Position numbers and translations under genes: made by a program | NCBI RefSeq assembly: GCF_014645835.1 | Contig: NZ_BMMM01000018.1 | Coordinates: 157,710-221,709 of the forward strand | Direction: 5' to 3' | DNA length: 64,000 bases | Origin: Streptomyces albiflavescens | GTDB taxonomy: Bacteria > Actinomycetota > Actinomycetes > Streptomycetales > Streptomycetaceae | Part shown: piece by piece, positions 8,782 to 16,641 of the stretch | How the letters are laid out: the number at the start of each line of letters is the position of its first letter | How positions within the stretch are numbered: position 1 is the stretch's first letter | Notes under the pieces: model-generated | The model's input: the letters and a program-made list of their open reading frames with translations, nothing else | What the model was told of the DNA's origin: nothing | The model's database searches: none

Positions 8782-9762
8782 ATGACATCCACGTCCGTTA
8801 CTTCTCTCGCGGCTCTCGACTCGCTCGGGTCGATGGGCGGGCTCTTCTCCACGACCGTCCTGTATGCGCTCGCGTCCGGTGTCGCCGTAGGCGGCGGCCT
8901 CTCGCTGTTCGCCGTCGCGGTGCGGGGACTGCCCGCCAAGCCCGAGCACGAGAAGCAGAAGGCGAGCGAACGCGCCGGCGAGCTGGTGCGGTTCGCCGGG
9001 CAGCGCGGCTCGATCGCCGCCGGCGCGGGTCTGGTCGTCCTGCTGCTGACGCGTTGGGCCGTGGCCGGTATCGCGGCCGGTGTCCTCGTCTTCTTCTGGG
9101 ACAAGCTCTTCGGGGGCGCCTCCGAGGAGCGGGCCGCCATGCGCCGCGTGGAGGCCCTGGCCTCCTGGACCGAATCGCTGCGCGACACGATCGCGGGCGC
9201 GGTCGGCCTGGAACAGGCGATTCCCGCGTCGGCGCGCGCGTCGGCCCCCGTATTGAGGCCTCATCTCGACGCGCTCGTCGACCGGCTCCGCTCGCGCACT
9301 CCGCTTCCCGAGGCCCTCCAGCACCTCGCCGACGAGATCAACGACGCCTCCGCCGACATCATCGTCGCCGCGCTCATCCTCAACGCGCGGCTGCGCGGCC
9401 CGGGTCTGCGCCAAGTGCTCGGCGCCCTGGCCAAGTCGGCGCGCGAGGAGGTCGACATGCGCCAGCGGGTCATGGCGCAGCGCGCCTCCACCCGCCGCTC
9501 GGTCCAGATCGTCGTCGCTGTCTCCATCGCCTTCGTCCTCGGCCTGTCGATCTTCAACCGCGAGTTCGTCAAGCCGTACGGCACACCGGTCGGTCAGCTC
9601 GTACTCGCCTGTGTCTGCGGCTTGTTCGCGCTCGGCTTCTGGTGGCTGCGCAAGCTGTCGACGATCGAGACGCCGGAGCGCTTCCTGGTACGGGACGAGT
9701 CGTCGGTCCAGTTCGTACGTCCTCGGATGCCGTCCCAGCAGGAAGAGGGGGTACGGCGGTGA
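8782..9762 (+). CDS. tadB: TadB-like inner-membrane platform protein (type II secretion F domain)
   Basis: 326 aa from ATG 8782, with GCTGGGGG about 10 bp upstream; a GTG at 8755 inside tadA is less likely. Helices lie near the N-terminus (TTVLYALASGVAVGGGLSLFAVAV), around residues 80-105 and twice near the C-terminus (VVAVSIAFVLGLSIF; LVLACVCGLFALGFWWL). The central cytoplasmic part (LRDTIAGAVGLEQAI ... LRGPGLRQVLGALAKSAREEVDMRQRV) is the T2SF fold. It would anchor TadA to the membrane together with TadC. Confidence 0.87.
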   Translation: MTSTSVTSLAALDSLGSMGGLFSTTVLYALASGVAVGGGLSLFAVAVRGLPAKPEHEKQKASERAGELVRFAGQRGSIAAGAGLVVLLLTRWAVAGIAAGVLVFFWDKLFGGASEERAAMRRVEALASWTESLRDTIAGAVGLEQAIPASARASAPVLRPHLDALVDRLRSRTPLPEALQHLADEINDASADIIVAALILNARLRGPGLRQVLGALAKSAREEVDMRQRVMAQRASTRRSVQIVVAVSIAFVLGLSIFNREFVKPYGTPVGQLVLACVCGLFALGFWWLRKLSTIETPERFLVRDESSVQFVRPRMPSQQEEGVRR

Positions 9763-10682
9763 ACCTCACCATGCCGGTCCTGATCGGCGCCATCACGGGC
9801 CTGGGCATCTACGCCCTCGTGCGCGCCCTCATGCCCTCGAAGCGGAGCGCGGTCGCCCAGGTCGCGCGCATCGACGCGATGCGGGCGCGGGGAGCGGCGT
9901 ACGAGTCCGCGCACCGCGGCGAGACGGACACGGGAAGGCTCGGAACCGTACGGTCCCAAGTGGGCCGGCGGGTCGCTGAGTTCTATATGCAGCAGGGCTG
10001 GGAGCAGCGCTCGCTGCGGGCCGACCTGGCGGTCCTGGACCGGAGTTGGGAGAGGTTCCTCGCGACGAAGGTGCTGCTGTCGGCGGCGGGTCTGTTCTTC
10101 GGCCCGTTCCTCTTCGCCATCGTGTGGACCCTCGGCTTCGGCAGCAGCCCGATCATCCCGGTCTGGCTGGCACTGCTCTTCGCGGGAATCTTCTTCATCC
10201 TCCCGGACGTGGAAGTACGGCGGGACGCGGCCGAGAAGCGCCGTGACCTGCGGCGCGTGATCGGCGCGTATCTGGACCTGGTGTCCATGAGCCTGGCCGG
10301 TGGCCGTGGTCTTCCCGAGGCGCTGATGGCGGCCGCGGAGGTCTCCGACGGATGGGCGACGCAGCGCATCCGCAACGCGCTCGCCGACGCCCGGATCACC
10401 GGCATCAGCCAGTGGCAGGCCCTCGGTTCGCTCGGCGAGGAGCTGGGCGTCGAGGAGCTGAAGGACCTGTCGGCCTCGTTGGCGCTGGTCGCGGACGACG
10501 GCGCGAAGGTGCGCGAGTCGCTCGCCTCGCGCGCGGAGACGATGCGCCACCGCGAGCTCGCCGAGATCGAGGGCAGTGCGGGCGAGAAGTCGCAGTCGAT
10601 GCTCGTGGCCCAGCTGCTGCTGTGCGCGGGCTTCCTGGTGTTCCTGATCTTTCCGGCGGCGATGCGCGTGTTCCAGGTCTGA
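9759..10682 (+). CDS. tadC: TadC-like inner-membrane platform protein (type II secretion F domain)
   Basis: 307 aa from GTG 9759, overlapping the tadB stop by 4 bp. There is an N-terminal helix, a helical pair near residues 110-150 (VLLSAAGLFFGPFLFAIVW; PVWLALLFAGIFFILP), a T2SF domain with LDLVSMSLAGGRGLPEALMAAAEV, and a C-terminal helix (MLVAQLLLCAGFLVFLIFP). It is the second platform subunit that pairs with TadB in actinobacterial Tad systems. Confidence 0.87.
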   Translation: MNLTMPVLIGAITGLGIYALVRALMPSKRSAVAQVARIDAMRARGAAYESAHRGETDTGRLGTVRSQVGRRVAEFYMQQGWEQRSLRADLAVLDRSWERFLATKVLLSAAGLFFGPFLFAIVWTLGFGSSPIIPVWLALLFAGIFFILPDVEVRRDAAEKRRDLRRVIGAYLDLVSMSLAGGRGLPEALMAAAEVSDGWATQRIRNALADARITGISQWQALGSLGEELGVEELKDLSASLALVADDGAKVRESLASRAETMRHRELAEIEGSAGEKSQSMLVAQLLLCAGFLVFLIFPAAMRVFQV

Positions 10683-10732
10683 TTCCGAACCGGCCGAAGA
10701 CGACGATTTTCTTTTCGAGAGGACAACTCACC

Positions 10733-10984
10733 ATGAACGGACGGAACTTCAGCACAGGGATCCCGGGGGTGGACTTCCTCATCACCTTCCTCCAGGGCCG
10801 GGTGCAGCGTGCCCGCTCCGGGGAGCTCGATCGCGGCGCGTCCGCGGTGGAGTGGGTCATCATCTCGGCGGTCGTGGTCGCGATCGTCGGAGTGGTCGCC
10901 GCGATCATCAACGCCGCGCTGAGCGACGGCGCCAACAAGGTGGGCGACTGCATCAAGGGCGCGGACGCGGGCAAGACCTGCTGA
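10733..10984 (+). CDS. Flp-type pilin precursor
   Basis: 83 aa from ATG 10733, preceded by GAGAGGA (10718-10724). After a 30-odd-residue basic leader comes DRGASAVEWVIISAVVVAIVGVVAAIINAAL. This is a prepilin-peptidase site (cleavage after Gly in RG/ASAVEW, Glu at +5 of the mature end) followed by a 20-plus-residue hydrophobic helix. The mature protein is only about 45 aa, ending in two cysteines (DCIKGADAGKTC) that could form a disulfide. It is the likely major fibre subunit. Confidence 0.85.
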   Translation: MNGRNFSTGIPGVDFLITFLQGRVQRARSGELDRGASAVEWVIISAVVVAIVGVVAAIINAALSDGANKVGDCIKGADAGKTC

Positions 10985-11016
10985 GCTCTTCGTCCACTTC
11001 TCATACGGGGATACGG

Positions 11017-11472
11017 GTGCGCGCACGTCGAGGGGTACGTCGTTGGGTGCGCCGCAGGGTGGAGGCCGCCTCCACCCGCGGCGACTCCGGCATGACCGCG
11101 ATCGAGTTCGTGCTGCTCACGCCGGTGCTCTTCTTCATGATCTTCGCGACGGTGCAGTTCGCGCTGTACTTCTTCGCGGACCACGTGGCCCAGGCCGCGG
11201 CCCAGGCGGGCGCACGCAAGGCCCGCGCGACGGCCGACGAACAGCCCGGCGCGTGGCGCGGCGAGGCCCAGGACGTGGTCGACAGCTACATCCAGCAGCT
11301 CGGCCCGCAGCTGGTTCTCGGCCCGAACGTGAAGATGCTCCAGCCCGAGCAGAACAAGGTCGGGGTGGAGATCACGGCCAGGGTCCCCACGGTCTTCCCC
11401 GGGCTGAACCTGACGGTGCACGCGCAGTCGGTGGGGCCGGTGGAGAGGTTCGTGAAGGAGGGGGAGAACTGA
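11017..11472 (+). CDS. TadE-like minor pilin
   Basis: 151 aa from GTG 11017, five bases after GGGGA. DSGMTAIEFVLLTPVLFFMIFATVQFALYFF is the TadE signature: Gly then Glu at +5 (G/MTAIEF) heading a hydrophobic helix. The rest is a small extracellular domain. It overlaps the next gene by one base (TGATG), so the pseudopilins are translated together. Confidence 0.85.
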   Translation: MRARRGVRRWVRRRVEAASTRGDSGMTAIEFVLLTPVLFFMIFATVQFALYFFADHVAQAAAQAGARKARATADEQPGAWRGEAQDVVDSYIQQLGPQLVLGPNVKMLQPEQNKVGVEITARVPTVFPGLNLTVHAQSVGPVERFVKEGEN

Positions 11473-11927
11473 TGACGGCTCTCGTCTCCTTCGTATCCTT
11501 CGTGCGGGCCAGGGCCAGGACCAGGGCCGGCGCCGGGCGCGACCGTGGGCTCTCCACGATCGAGGTGGTGATCCTCGCCCCCGTGATGATCCTCTTCATC
11601 CTGGTGCTGGTGGCCTTCGGGCAACTGGTCGACGGACGGGGGGCGATCGACGGGGCGGCGCGGGACGCCGCGCGTGCCGGTTCCCTCCAGCGGGAGGAAC
11701 GCACGGCCATGTCGGAAGCGCGGAAGGCGGCCGACGCCGATCTGTCGGACATCTGCTCCGGTCCGGTGACCGTGACCAAGACCAGCGCCGGTTTCGCGAA
11801 CGCCGACCTCTTCACCGTCGAGGTGAGCTGCGAGGTGCGGGGCCTGGCCATGCTGGGCCTGGACGTGCCGACGCGCCTGACGGGCACGTTCACGTCGCCG
11901 CTCGACCCCTTCAAGAGGAAGGCGTGA
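11472..11927 (+). CDS. TadE/TadF-like minor pilin
   Basis: 151 aa. A basic N-terminus leads into RGLSTIEVVILAPVMILFILVLVAFGQLV, again G/LSTIEV before a hydrophobic helix, i.e. a prepilin-like cleavage and assembly segment. The C-terminal half has three cysteines (DICSGP; VEVSCEVRG). It is probably a minor component of the fibre base or tip. Confidence 0.85.
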   Translation: MTALVSFVSFVRARARTRAGAGRDRGLSTIEVVILAPVMILFILVLVAFGQLVDGRGAIDGAARDAARAGSLQREERTAMSEARKAADADLSDICSGPVTVTKTSAGFANADLFTVEVSCEVRGLAMLGLDVPTRLTGTFTSPLDPFKRKA

Positions 11928-12409
11928 TGGCGCACATGAGGCCGTGGTCCTCTCGGATCCGCACCTGGGTCGAGGCACGCCGCGCCCGTCTGGACGACCG
12001 TGGTTCGGGCGCCGGCGCGGTCATCATCTTCGCGATCGTCTTCCTCTCGCTCTCCGCCTTCGTCATCGACGGCGGCATGTCCATCTCCAAGCGGGAGCGG
12101 GCCGCCGACATAGCGGAACAGGCCGCCCGCTACGCGGCCCAGGACGTGGACAAGGAAGCCCTGTACCAGAACCAGGGCAAGGGCGGCGCCCCCATCCGCT
12201 ACGAGAACTGCGGCGCCCGCGTCAAGGCCTTCGCCCGCGAGATGGGCATGTCCGGCGCCGACATCGCGGCAACCCACTGCGTGGCGGCGAACGCCGACGA
12301 GGTCGAGGTCGAGGTCCAGCTCACCTACTCCCCGGTCTTCACGGGCATGTTCTACGGCGGCGATGTCGTGGTCCATGGCCAGGCCGTCGCGGAGAACGAG
12401 GTCGGCTGA
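11927..12409 (+). CDS. TadG-like pilus-associated protein
   Basis: 160 aa from ATG 11927 (a GTG one codon earlier at 11924 is also possible). GSGAGAVIIFAIVFLSLSAFVIDGGMSISKRERAADIAEQAARYAAQDVD is the TadG-type start: helix, then the conserved 'DgG....r..aq.aAdaAA' amphipathic stretch. The glutamate at +5 of classical pilins is absent, as expected for TadG-type subunits. Two cysteines (ENCGAR, ATHCVA) follow. Confidence 0.82.
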   Translation: MAHMRPWSSRIRTWVEARRARLDDRGSGAGAVIIFAIVFLSLSAFVIDGGMSISKRERAADIAEQAARYAAQDVDKEALYQNQGKGGAPIRYENCGARVKAFAREMGMSGADIAATHCVAANADEVEVEVQLTYSPVFTGMFYGGDVVVHGQAVAENEVG

Positions 12410-12412
12410 GCC

Positions 12413-13141
12413 ATGGGGATCCTCGGTCGCAAGAAGGACGAGCCGACGATCGAGCCGGTGCCGTGGGACGGGTCCGGCGGACCCGACTGGTTCACGGTCG
12501 GCGACGTACTGCGCCCCGCGACGTTCCGCCGCAAGGCGCTGACGGGGGAGCGGGCGGTGCGGGTGCCGACGATGGTCGAGGGGGTGCGGTACTTCGCCCC
12601 GGCGGCGCTGATCTCGCGAAGCGAGCAGACCGACTCGGAGCCCCCTTCGTACGAGCTGCACGAGGCGGCACAGCCGCGCAACCTGCTGTGCGCACTCGCC
12701 CCGGTGAAGGGCGGCGCACGCTACCGCGTCACCGACGCGCGAGGCGAGGAACTCGGCCTCGTCCACCGCACTCCCGCCGCCAAACGTACGATCCAGCACA
12801 GCTGGTGGCTCCAACAGCCCGGGCACCCGGACATAGTGGCCCGCTACCACTGGGCCAAGGGCACCCCGAAGGAGATCGCGACCCGCGGCAAGGAGAAGGC
12901 GGTCCGCGGCGCGGGCCAACTCGTCGGCAGCGTGGTCGACTCCGTCCTCAGCCTCGGCGCCGAGGGCGGCGACCAGGCAAGCTCCCACACCCCCAAGCCG
13001 GTGACCTGGCGAGCGGAGGGCGACGAGGAGGCCGTAGTCCTGACCCTCGGCCACCTGGAAGGCGTCAGGGTGTACCAGCCCCACACAGGCTGGTTGAACC
13101 GCCGGCTGGCGTTCGCGTTGGCGGTGCTGCGGGAGGCGTGA
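12413..13141 (+). CDS. Unknown protein at the end of the Tad operon
   Basis: 242 aa, starting 3 bp after the TadG-like stop, so co-transcribed. No signal peptide or membrane helix is evident. The N-terminus (MGILGRKKDEPTIEPVPWDG) is short and basic. A glycine/alanine segment near residues 165-185 (GAGQLVGSVVDSVLSLGAEGG) could be amphipathic. No family recognised. Its position suggests a cytoplasmic partner of the pilus machine, but nothing in the sequence proves it. Confidence 0.6.
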   Translation: MGILGRKKDEPTIEPVPWDGSGGPDWFTVGDVLRPATFRRKALTGERAVRVPTMVEGVRYFAPAALISRSEQTDSEPPSYELHEAAQPRNLLCALAPVKGGARYRVTDARGEELGLVHRTPAAKRTIQHSWWLQQPGHPDIVARYHWAKGTPKEIATRGKEKAVRGAGQLVGSVVDSVLSLGAEGGDQASSHTPKPVTWRAEGDEEAVVLTLGHLEGVRVYQPHTGWLNRRLAFALAVLREA

Positions 13142-13155
13142 GGACGCGGCACGCC

Positions 13156-13494
13156 CTACTTGTCGCCACCCTTGCCCCCGCCCTTCTTCTCCGTCTTCGT
13201 GCCCTCCTTGACCTGCTTGGCGAGATCGTCGTCGAGCTTCTTGAACTCGCGGACGACGGCGTCGGACATGTCGGCGAGGGCGTCGAGGGCCTGGGTGATG
13301 TCCTCGCGGCCGTCTTCCCAGCCGGACTCGAAGTCGTCGAGGGCGTCGTAGACGGTGTGGTCGCCGAGGTCGTCCTTGTAGGACTCGAAGAGCTTCTTGG
13401 TGTGGTTCAGGCGGGTCTTGATGTCGCGCAGCCGCCCGCCGTAGTCCTCCAGCTCGCTGAGCGGGAGTGCGAGGTCGCTCTTGCCGTTGCCCAT
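13156..13494 (-). CDS. WXG100-like small helical protein
   Basis: 112 aa, all-helical in appearance: LPLSELEDYGGRLRDIKTRLNHTKKLFES, then a turn with FESGWEDGRED (W-x-D in place of WXG), then a second long helix and a Lys/Gly-rich tail. This matches the size and helix-turn-helix plan of WXG100/Esx-type type VII substrates or their chaperones. It lies on the strand of the downstream toxin module. The tail KTEKKGGGKGGDK is unusual for Esx proteins. Confidence 0.62.
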   Translation of the reverse strand: MGNGKSDLALPLSELEDYGGRLRDIKTRLNHTKKLFESYKDDLGDHTVYDALDDFESGWEDGREDITQALDALADMSDAVVREFKKLDDDLAKQVKEGTKTEKKGGGKGGDK

Positions 13495-13520
13495 GGGTCA
13501 AGTCCCCCTAGCTCGTTGCG

Positions 13521-14144
13521 TCAGACGAAGCGGAAGGTGCCGGTCACCGCGTCGAAGATGTCGTGGAACGCCTCGGCCAGGTCCAGTACCGGGCTGGCTC
13601 CGGAGACGAGGACGACCTGGTCGGTGGTTCCCGGGACGGGAATGTACGTCTGGGTCAGCACCATACGAAGGGTACGCGTGTCGCCCTGCGCGACGGGCAC
13701 GTCCTCGACACCGAACGTGCGGGCGGCGACCCCGACTTCGGGAATGTCGACGGTCGTCACCGTGCGCCAGGCGTCGCCCTCGCGGCGGGGCGTGATCGTG
13801 CGCAGGCTCTCGGCGATCGCGCGCGGGTCGGTGGACAGGGCCACGCCCTGCTTGTCCTTCGCCCCGAGCACGGACACCGTGACGGTCGCGGACAGCGGCA
13901 CGCCCTCGAAGTTCTCCGCCATGCAGCCCATGTAGACGGCACCGGAGTCGTGGGCGTCCTTGGCCATCTTGCGGAGCATGTTGGTCAAGTCGGCACGGTA
14001 AGGCGCGAGTTCGGGGATAACGCGGGTGCGCTCGTCGATGAGAGCACGGATGGTCGCGTCCCGGCCCTCGGGGCGGATGTCGAACTCCCACCAGGACTCT
14101 GGCACCGAGAGGGAGATACCCGCAGTCGATCTCTCGCTGCTCAC
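13521..14144 (-). CDS. Unknown protein of a type VII-like toxin module
   Basis: 207 aa from GTG 14144. Soluble, without a signal peptide. It opens with ISLSVPESWWEFDIRPEGRD and closes with a hydrophobic segment (QVVLVSGASPVLDLAEAFHDIFDAVTGTFRF). Predicted mixed alpha/beta. It is flanked by the WXG100-like gene and the toxin/immunity pair on the same strand, so it may be an adaptor or chaperone. No family recognised. Confidence 0.6.
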   Translation of the reverse strand: MSSERSTAGISLSVPESWWEFDIRPEGRDATIRALIDERTRVIPELAPYRADLTNMLRKMAKDAHDSGAVYMGCMAENFEGVPLSATVTVSVLGAKDKQGVALSTDPRAIAESLRTITPRREGDAWRTVTTVDIPEVGVAARTFGVEDVPVAQGDTRTLRMVLTQTYIPVPGTTDQVVLVSGASPVLDLAEAFHDIFDAVTGTFRFV

Positions 14145-14182
14145 GTGAATCTCCGGTTCCTTTCAAGAAAATATGTATGAGG

Positions 14183-14542
14183 TCACGCGTCGAAGGTTCG
14201 ATCGTCAATAAGTTCGCCACTCTCCGCCCACTTCTTGATCGACTTCACCATTCCGCGAGCCCCGTATTCCTTCTCCAGGGCAAGTTGACCGTTCGGGTGC
14301 CAGTCCCGCCACAGCCCAATCGGAATTCCTCGTCGACACTGCCCCTCTGCTCTGGCGGTGCCGTCCGAGTACCATTCGAGCAGTGGGCCGTCCTCTAGAC
14401 CCTCCACATAGGTCGTCAGGGCGACCACTTGTCCAGTTCGGGGATTTTTTTCGATGGTTTCGCCGGTGAAGAGCTGCCCTTGGTAAGTCAGTGACTGGTC
14501 GAGCCCCATATCCAGTTCCGGGTCATCAACATCGATGCGCAT
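14183..14542 (-). CDS. ywqK: YwqK-family antitoxin (MORN-like repeats)
   Basis: 119 aa starting at ATG 14542, whose A is also the last base of the toxin stop (TGATG). The body has the repeat pattern of YwqK/MORN proteins: GPLLEWYSDGTARAEGQCRRG, then GLWRDWHPNGQLALEKEYGARG. In Bacillus the YwqK protein neutralises the YwqJ deaminase toxin; here a YwqJ-type deaminase is encoded directly upstream. This is a cytoplasmic immunity protein, translationally coupled to its toxin. Confidence 0.85.
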   Translation of the reverse strand: MRIDVDDPELDMGLDQSLTYQGQLFTGETIEKNPRTGQVVALTTYVEGLEDGPLLEWYSDGTARAEGQCRRGIPIGLWRDWHPNGQLALEKEYGARGMVKSIKKWAESGELIDDRTFDA

Positions 14543-16305
14543 CAGTAGGTAACTCCAGGTATGAGAATTTCGTCGTTCGGCGGCCAGCCGGGAAACCTGC
14601 CAGCGACGCTGTCCACGCCACCAAGGACATTGTGACAGTTGGCGCAGAAGGGGGCGGGCTTCCCGCCTCCCATGTATGGGAAGTGTGTGTTCATGGTTAT
14701 CTCTTGCATCGCGGCCGGACCGTCGGGGAGCCCTGCTGCGGCCCGGTCGTGCAGGGCCATGTTCGTCGCCTTTACCTCGGCGTGCCGAAGGGGAACATCT
14801 GGGTGGGGGTAGTCGAAGGTCAGGTCGCCGCTGCGGTCGGGGTAAGGGCCGTTGTTCGCCACGTTGTCGACACTGTCGCGGATGGTGGGGTGGACATCGT
14901 TGGGGTCTATCTCGTTTCCCTTGCGCCCGTTGATGCCCTCGTAGACCTTTCCGGTCCTGCGGTCCACGCCCACTCCGAGGCAGTCGCCGAGATCCTTCTT
15001 TCTGAAGGCGTCGGTCCCCTCGGAAACCAGATCCTTGTAGCTCTGGCTGCGCATTTCGGTGACGTGCTTGAGGTAGTCGGACACCGGTTGGCCGTCGATC
15101 TTCGATATCAGGCCGTCGCTTCCTCGAGTGATCCGACTCTCGGAGATTGTTTCGAGGAGTTTCGTGCCGTGGCCCGCAGGTGGCAGCTTGGGCGTCTTGA
15201 AACCTTGGCGAGCTCTCCAGGCATCTCGCAGGGCGACGCTCAGCTGCTTGATGCCCTTTCCGCCGTTGCGGATGCTGTTGGCCAGGTTCTTCAGGCCGCC
15301 GCCTATGCCGCCCATGAAGCCCGCACCGAGGGCGCGCAGACCACCTGCCTTCCACAGCTTGCCGATCTTGGCGAGGCTGGTGAAGCCTTTGGTGGCAGGG
15401 ATGCAGTCGAGGAGCGCCCATACGAGGTCGCCCCAGCCTGCTTGGCCGTTGAGCATTTTTCTTACGGTGTCGGCCAACACCACCAAGGCCGCCGCGAAGA
15501 CCAGCCACCCCAGCGGCCCGCCCACGATCATCACGATGATGCCGACGATGGTCACGACCCACTTGCAGACCGTGACGATCTCGTCCCAGTGGTCGGAGAC
15601 CCAGTCGACGGCCTCTTCCCACCAATGGCGGTTGTGGATGCCGGCGTCCGAGGCCTCGTGGAGCTTCTTGACCGTGCGGCGGGCGGCGTCCTCGCGCAGG
15701 CCCTTCGCATGGGCGGCCAGTTTCTTCGCCGCGTCCAGGGCGTGTTGGGCGGTGTCGACGTCGTTCTGGGCGGCGGTCTGCTTCTCCTTGGCGTGCTGGG
15801 CGTTGCGGGTGGCGCGGCGGACCTCGGCTTCGTCCGGCTTGGGGACGTCCTTACGGCCGCCGTTCTTGTCGGGGTCGTAGGAGTCGGCCTTCGCGGTGGC
15901 CGTGTGTACCCAGTCGTTCGCGCCGGTCAACGCCGTCTGCGCGGTGGAGAGTTCCGCGTGGGCCTTGAGGCCGTCGCGCAGCGCCTTGTCCGCCTTGCCC
16001 TGGGCCTCCTCCAGGTCCGGCCAGTACGAGGCCAGCGCGTCGCCCGCGATGTCGTAGGACTTCTTGAGCTTCTTCAGCTTGCCGGGGACGTCCTCGAACT
16101 CCGCCGTGAACGAATCCGCCGTCTTGCCCGCCCACTTCAGCACCGCGCCCTCGTTCGCCATGCCCTTGATGTCCCGCAGGACGTGGGAGACGTCGTCGGC
16201 GAAGTCGTGGAGGGAGCCCGCGAGCTTCTTCACCCGCTGTGGGTCGCCGGGGGTCGGATCGTGGTCCAGGTCGAGTATGTGCCAGTCCGTCGGCCTGTGC
16301 GACAC
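14542..16305 (-). CDS. Secreted polymorphic toxin with YwqJ-type deaminase tip
   Basis: 587 aa. Residues 1-110 form a WXG-like helical domain (KWAGKTADSFTAEF near residue 58). Residues 110-215 are a coiled coil rich in A/K/E, followed by a hydrophobic pair of helices at about 240-285 (VVTIVGIIVMIVGGPLGWLVFAAALVVL). The C-terminal 150 residues carry the zinc deaminase signature: HAEVKATN (His508, Glu510) and PFCANC (Cys554, Cys557), with GDCLGVGVDRRTGKVYEGING upstream. This is the YwqJ-like branch of nucleic-acid/nucleotide deaminase toxins. Export by a type VII (Esx) pathway is inferred from the N-terminus. The target base or nucleic acid is unknown. Confidence 0.83.
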   Translation of the reverse strand: MSHRPTDWHILDLDHDPTPGDPQRVKKLAGSLHDFADDVSHVLRDIKGMANEGAVLKWAGKTADSFTAEFEDVPGKLKKLKKSYDIAGDALASYWPDLEEAQGKADKALRDGLKAHAELSTAQTALTGANDWVHTATAKADSYDPDKNGGRKDVPKPDEAEVRRATRNAQHAKEKQTAAQNDVDTAQHALDAAKKLAAHAKGLREDAARRTVKKLHEASDAGIHNRHWWEEAVDWVSDHWDEIVTVCKWVVTIVGIIVMIVGGPLGWLVFAAALVVLADTVRKMLNGQAGWGDLVWALLDCIPATKGFTSLAKIGKLWKAGGLRALGAGFMGGIGGGLKNLANSIRNGGKGIKQLSVALRDAWRARQGFKTPKLPPAGHGTKLLETISESRITRGSDGLISKIDGQPVSDYLKHVTEMRSQSYKDLVSEGTDAFRKKDLGDCLGVGVDRRTGKVYEGINGRKGNEIDPNDVHPTIRDSVDNVANNGPYPDRSGDLTFDYPHPDVPLRHAEVKATNMALHDRAAAGLPDGPAAMQEITMNTHFPYMGGGKPAPFCANCHNVLGGVDSVAGRFPGWPPNDEILIPGVTY

Positions 16306-16425
16306 GTGTTCCCCCGTAACACCTGCAACGTACGCGATATCAGTAACAGAACGTGCTTGCGAACTTACCGCATGCCTGCTGCTGTTGAGACGTCAGTTGC
16401 GGTGTGGGCGGTTCCGTCGCAGTAG

Positions 16426-16641
16426 CTATGCGAGGGGTGTGGTGAGGGCTCCCGCGCGTATGCCGTGCAGGAGGTGGGCGAGGGGAGTGGGGGTGGTGAT
16501 GAGGACGGTGGTGGGGTCGTCGGATTCGCGGAGGTGGAGGGTGGTGGAGATGGCGGCGAGCTCGATGCAGGCGTTGCCTTCGCCGCCGCCTGAAAAGGAG
16601 GACTTCTGCCAGGTGCCAGGGGTGGTCATGCCTCGCCTCAC
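16426..16641 (-). CDS. DUF397 protein (SCO4542-like partner of WhiJ)
   Basis: 71 aa from GTG 16641 (overlapping the upstream stop by 4 bp), or 67 aa from ATG 16629. TWQKSSFSGGGEGNACIELA is the DUF397 hallmark; the rest is a short beta-rich domain. Such proteins are always near an XRE/DUF5753 regulator and, in the S. coelicolor whiJ case, are thought to modulate it by direct binding. Here the regulator is the immediately upstream gene. Confidence 0.88.
   Translation of the reverse strand: MRRGMTTPGTWQKSSFSGGGEGNACIELAAISTTLHLRESDDPTTVLITTPTPLAHLLHGIRAGALTTPLA

Noticed and set aside
14543..15625. 480-codon frame containing the YwqK antitoxin
   Set aside because: Only the last 119 codons resemble a protein family. 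The rest is out of frame with the deaminase toxin gene that clearly occupies this DNA.
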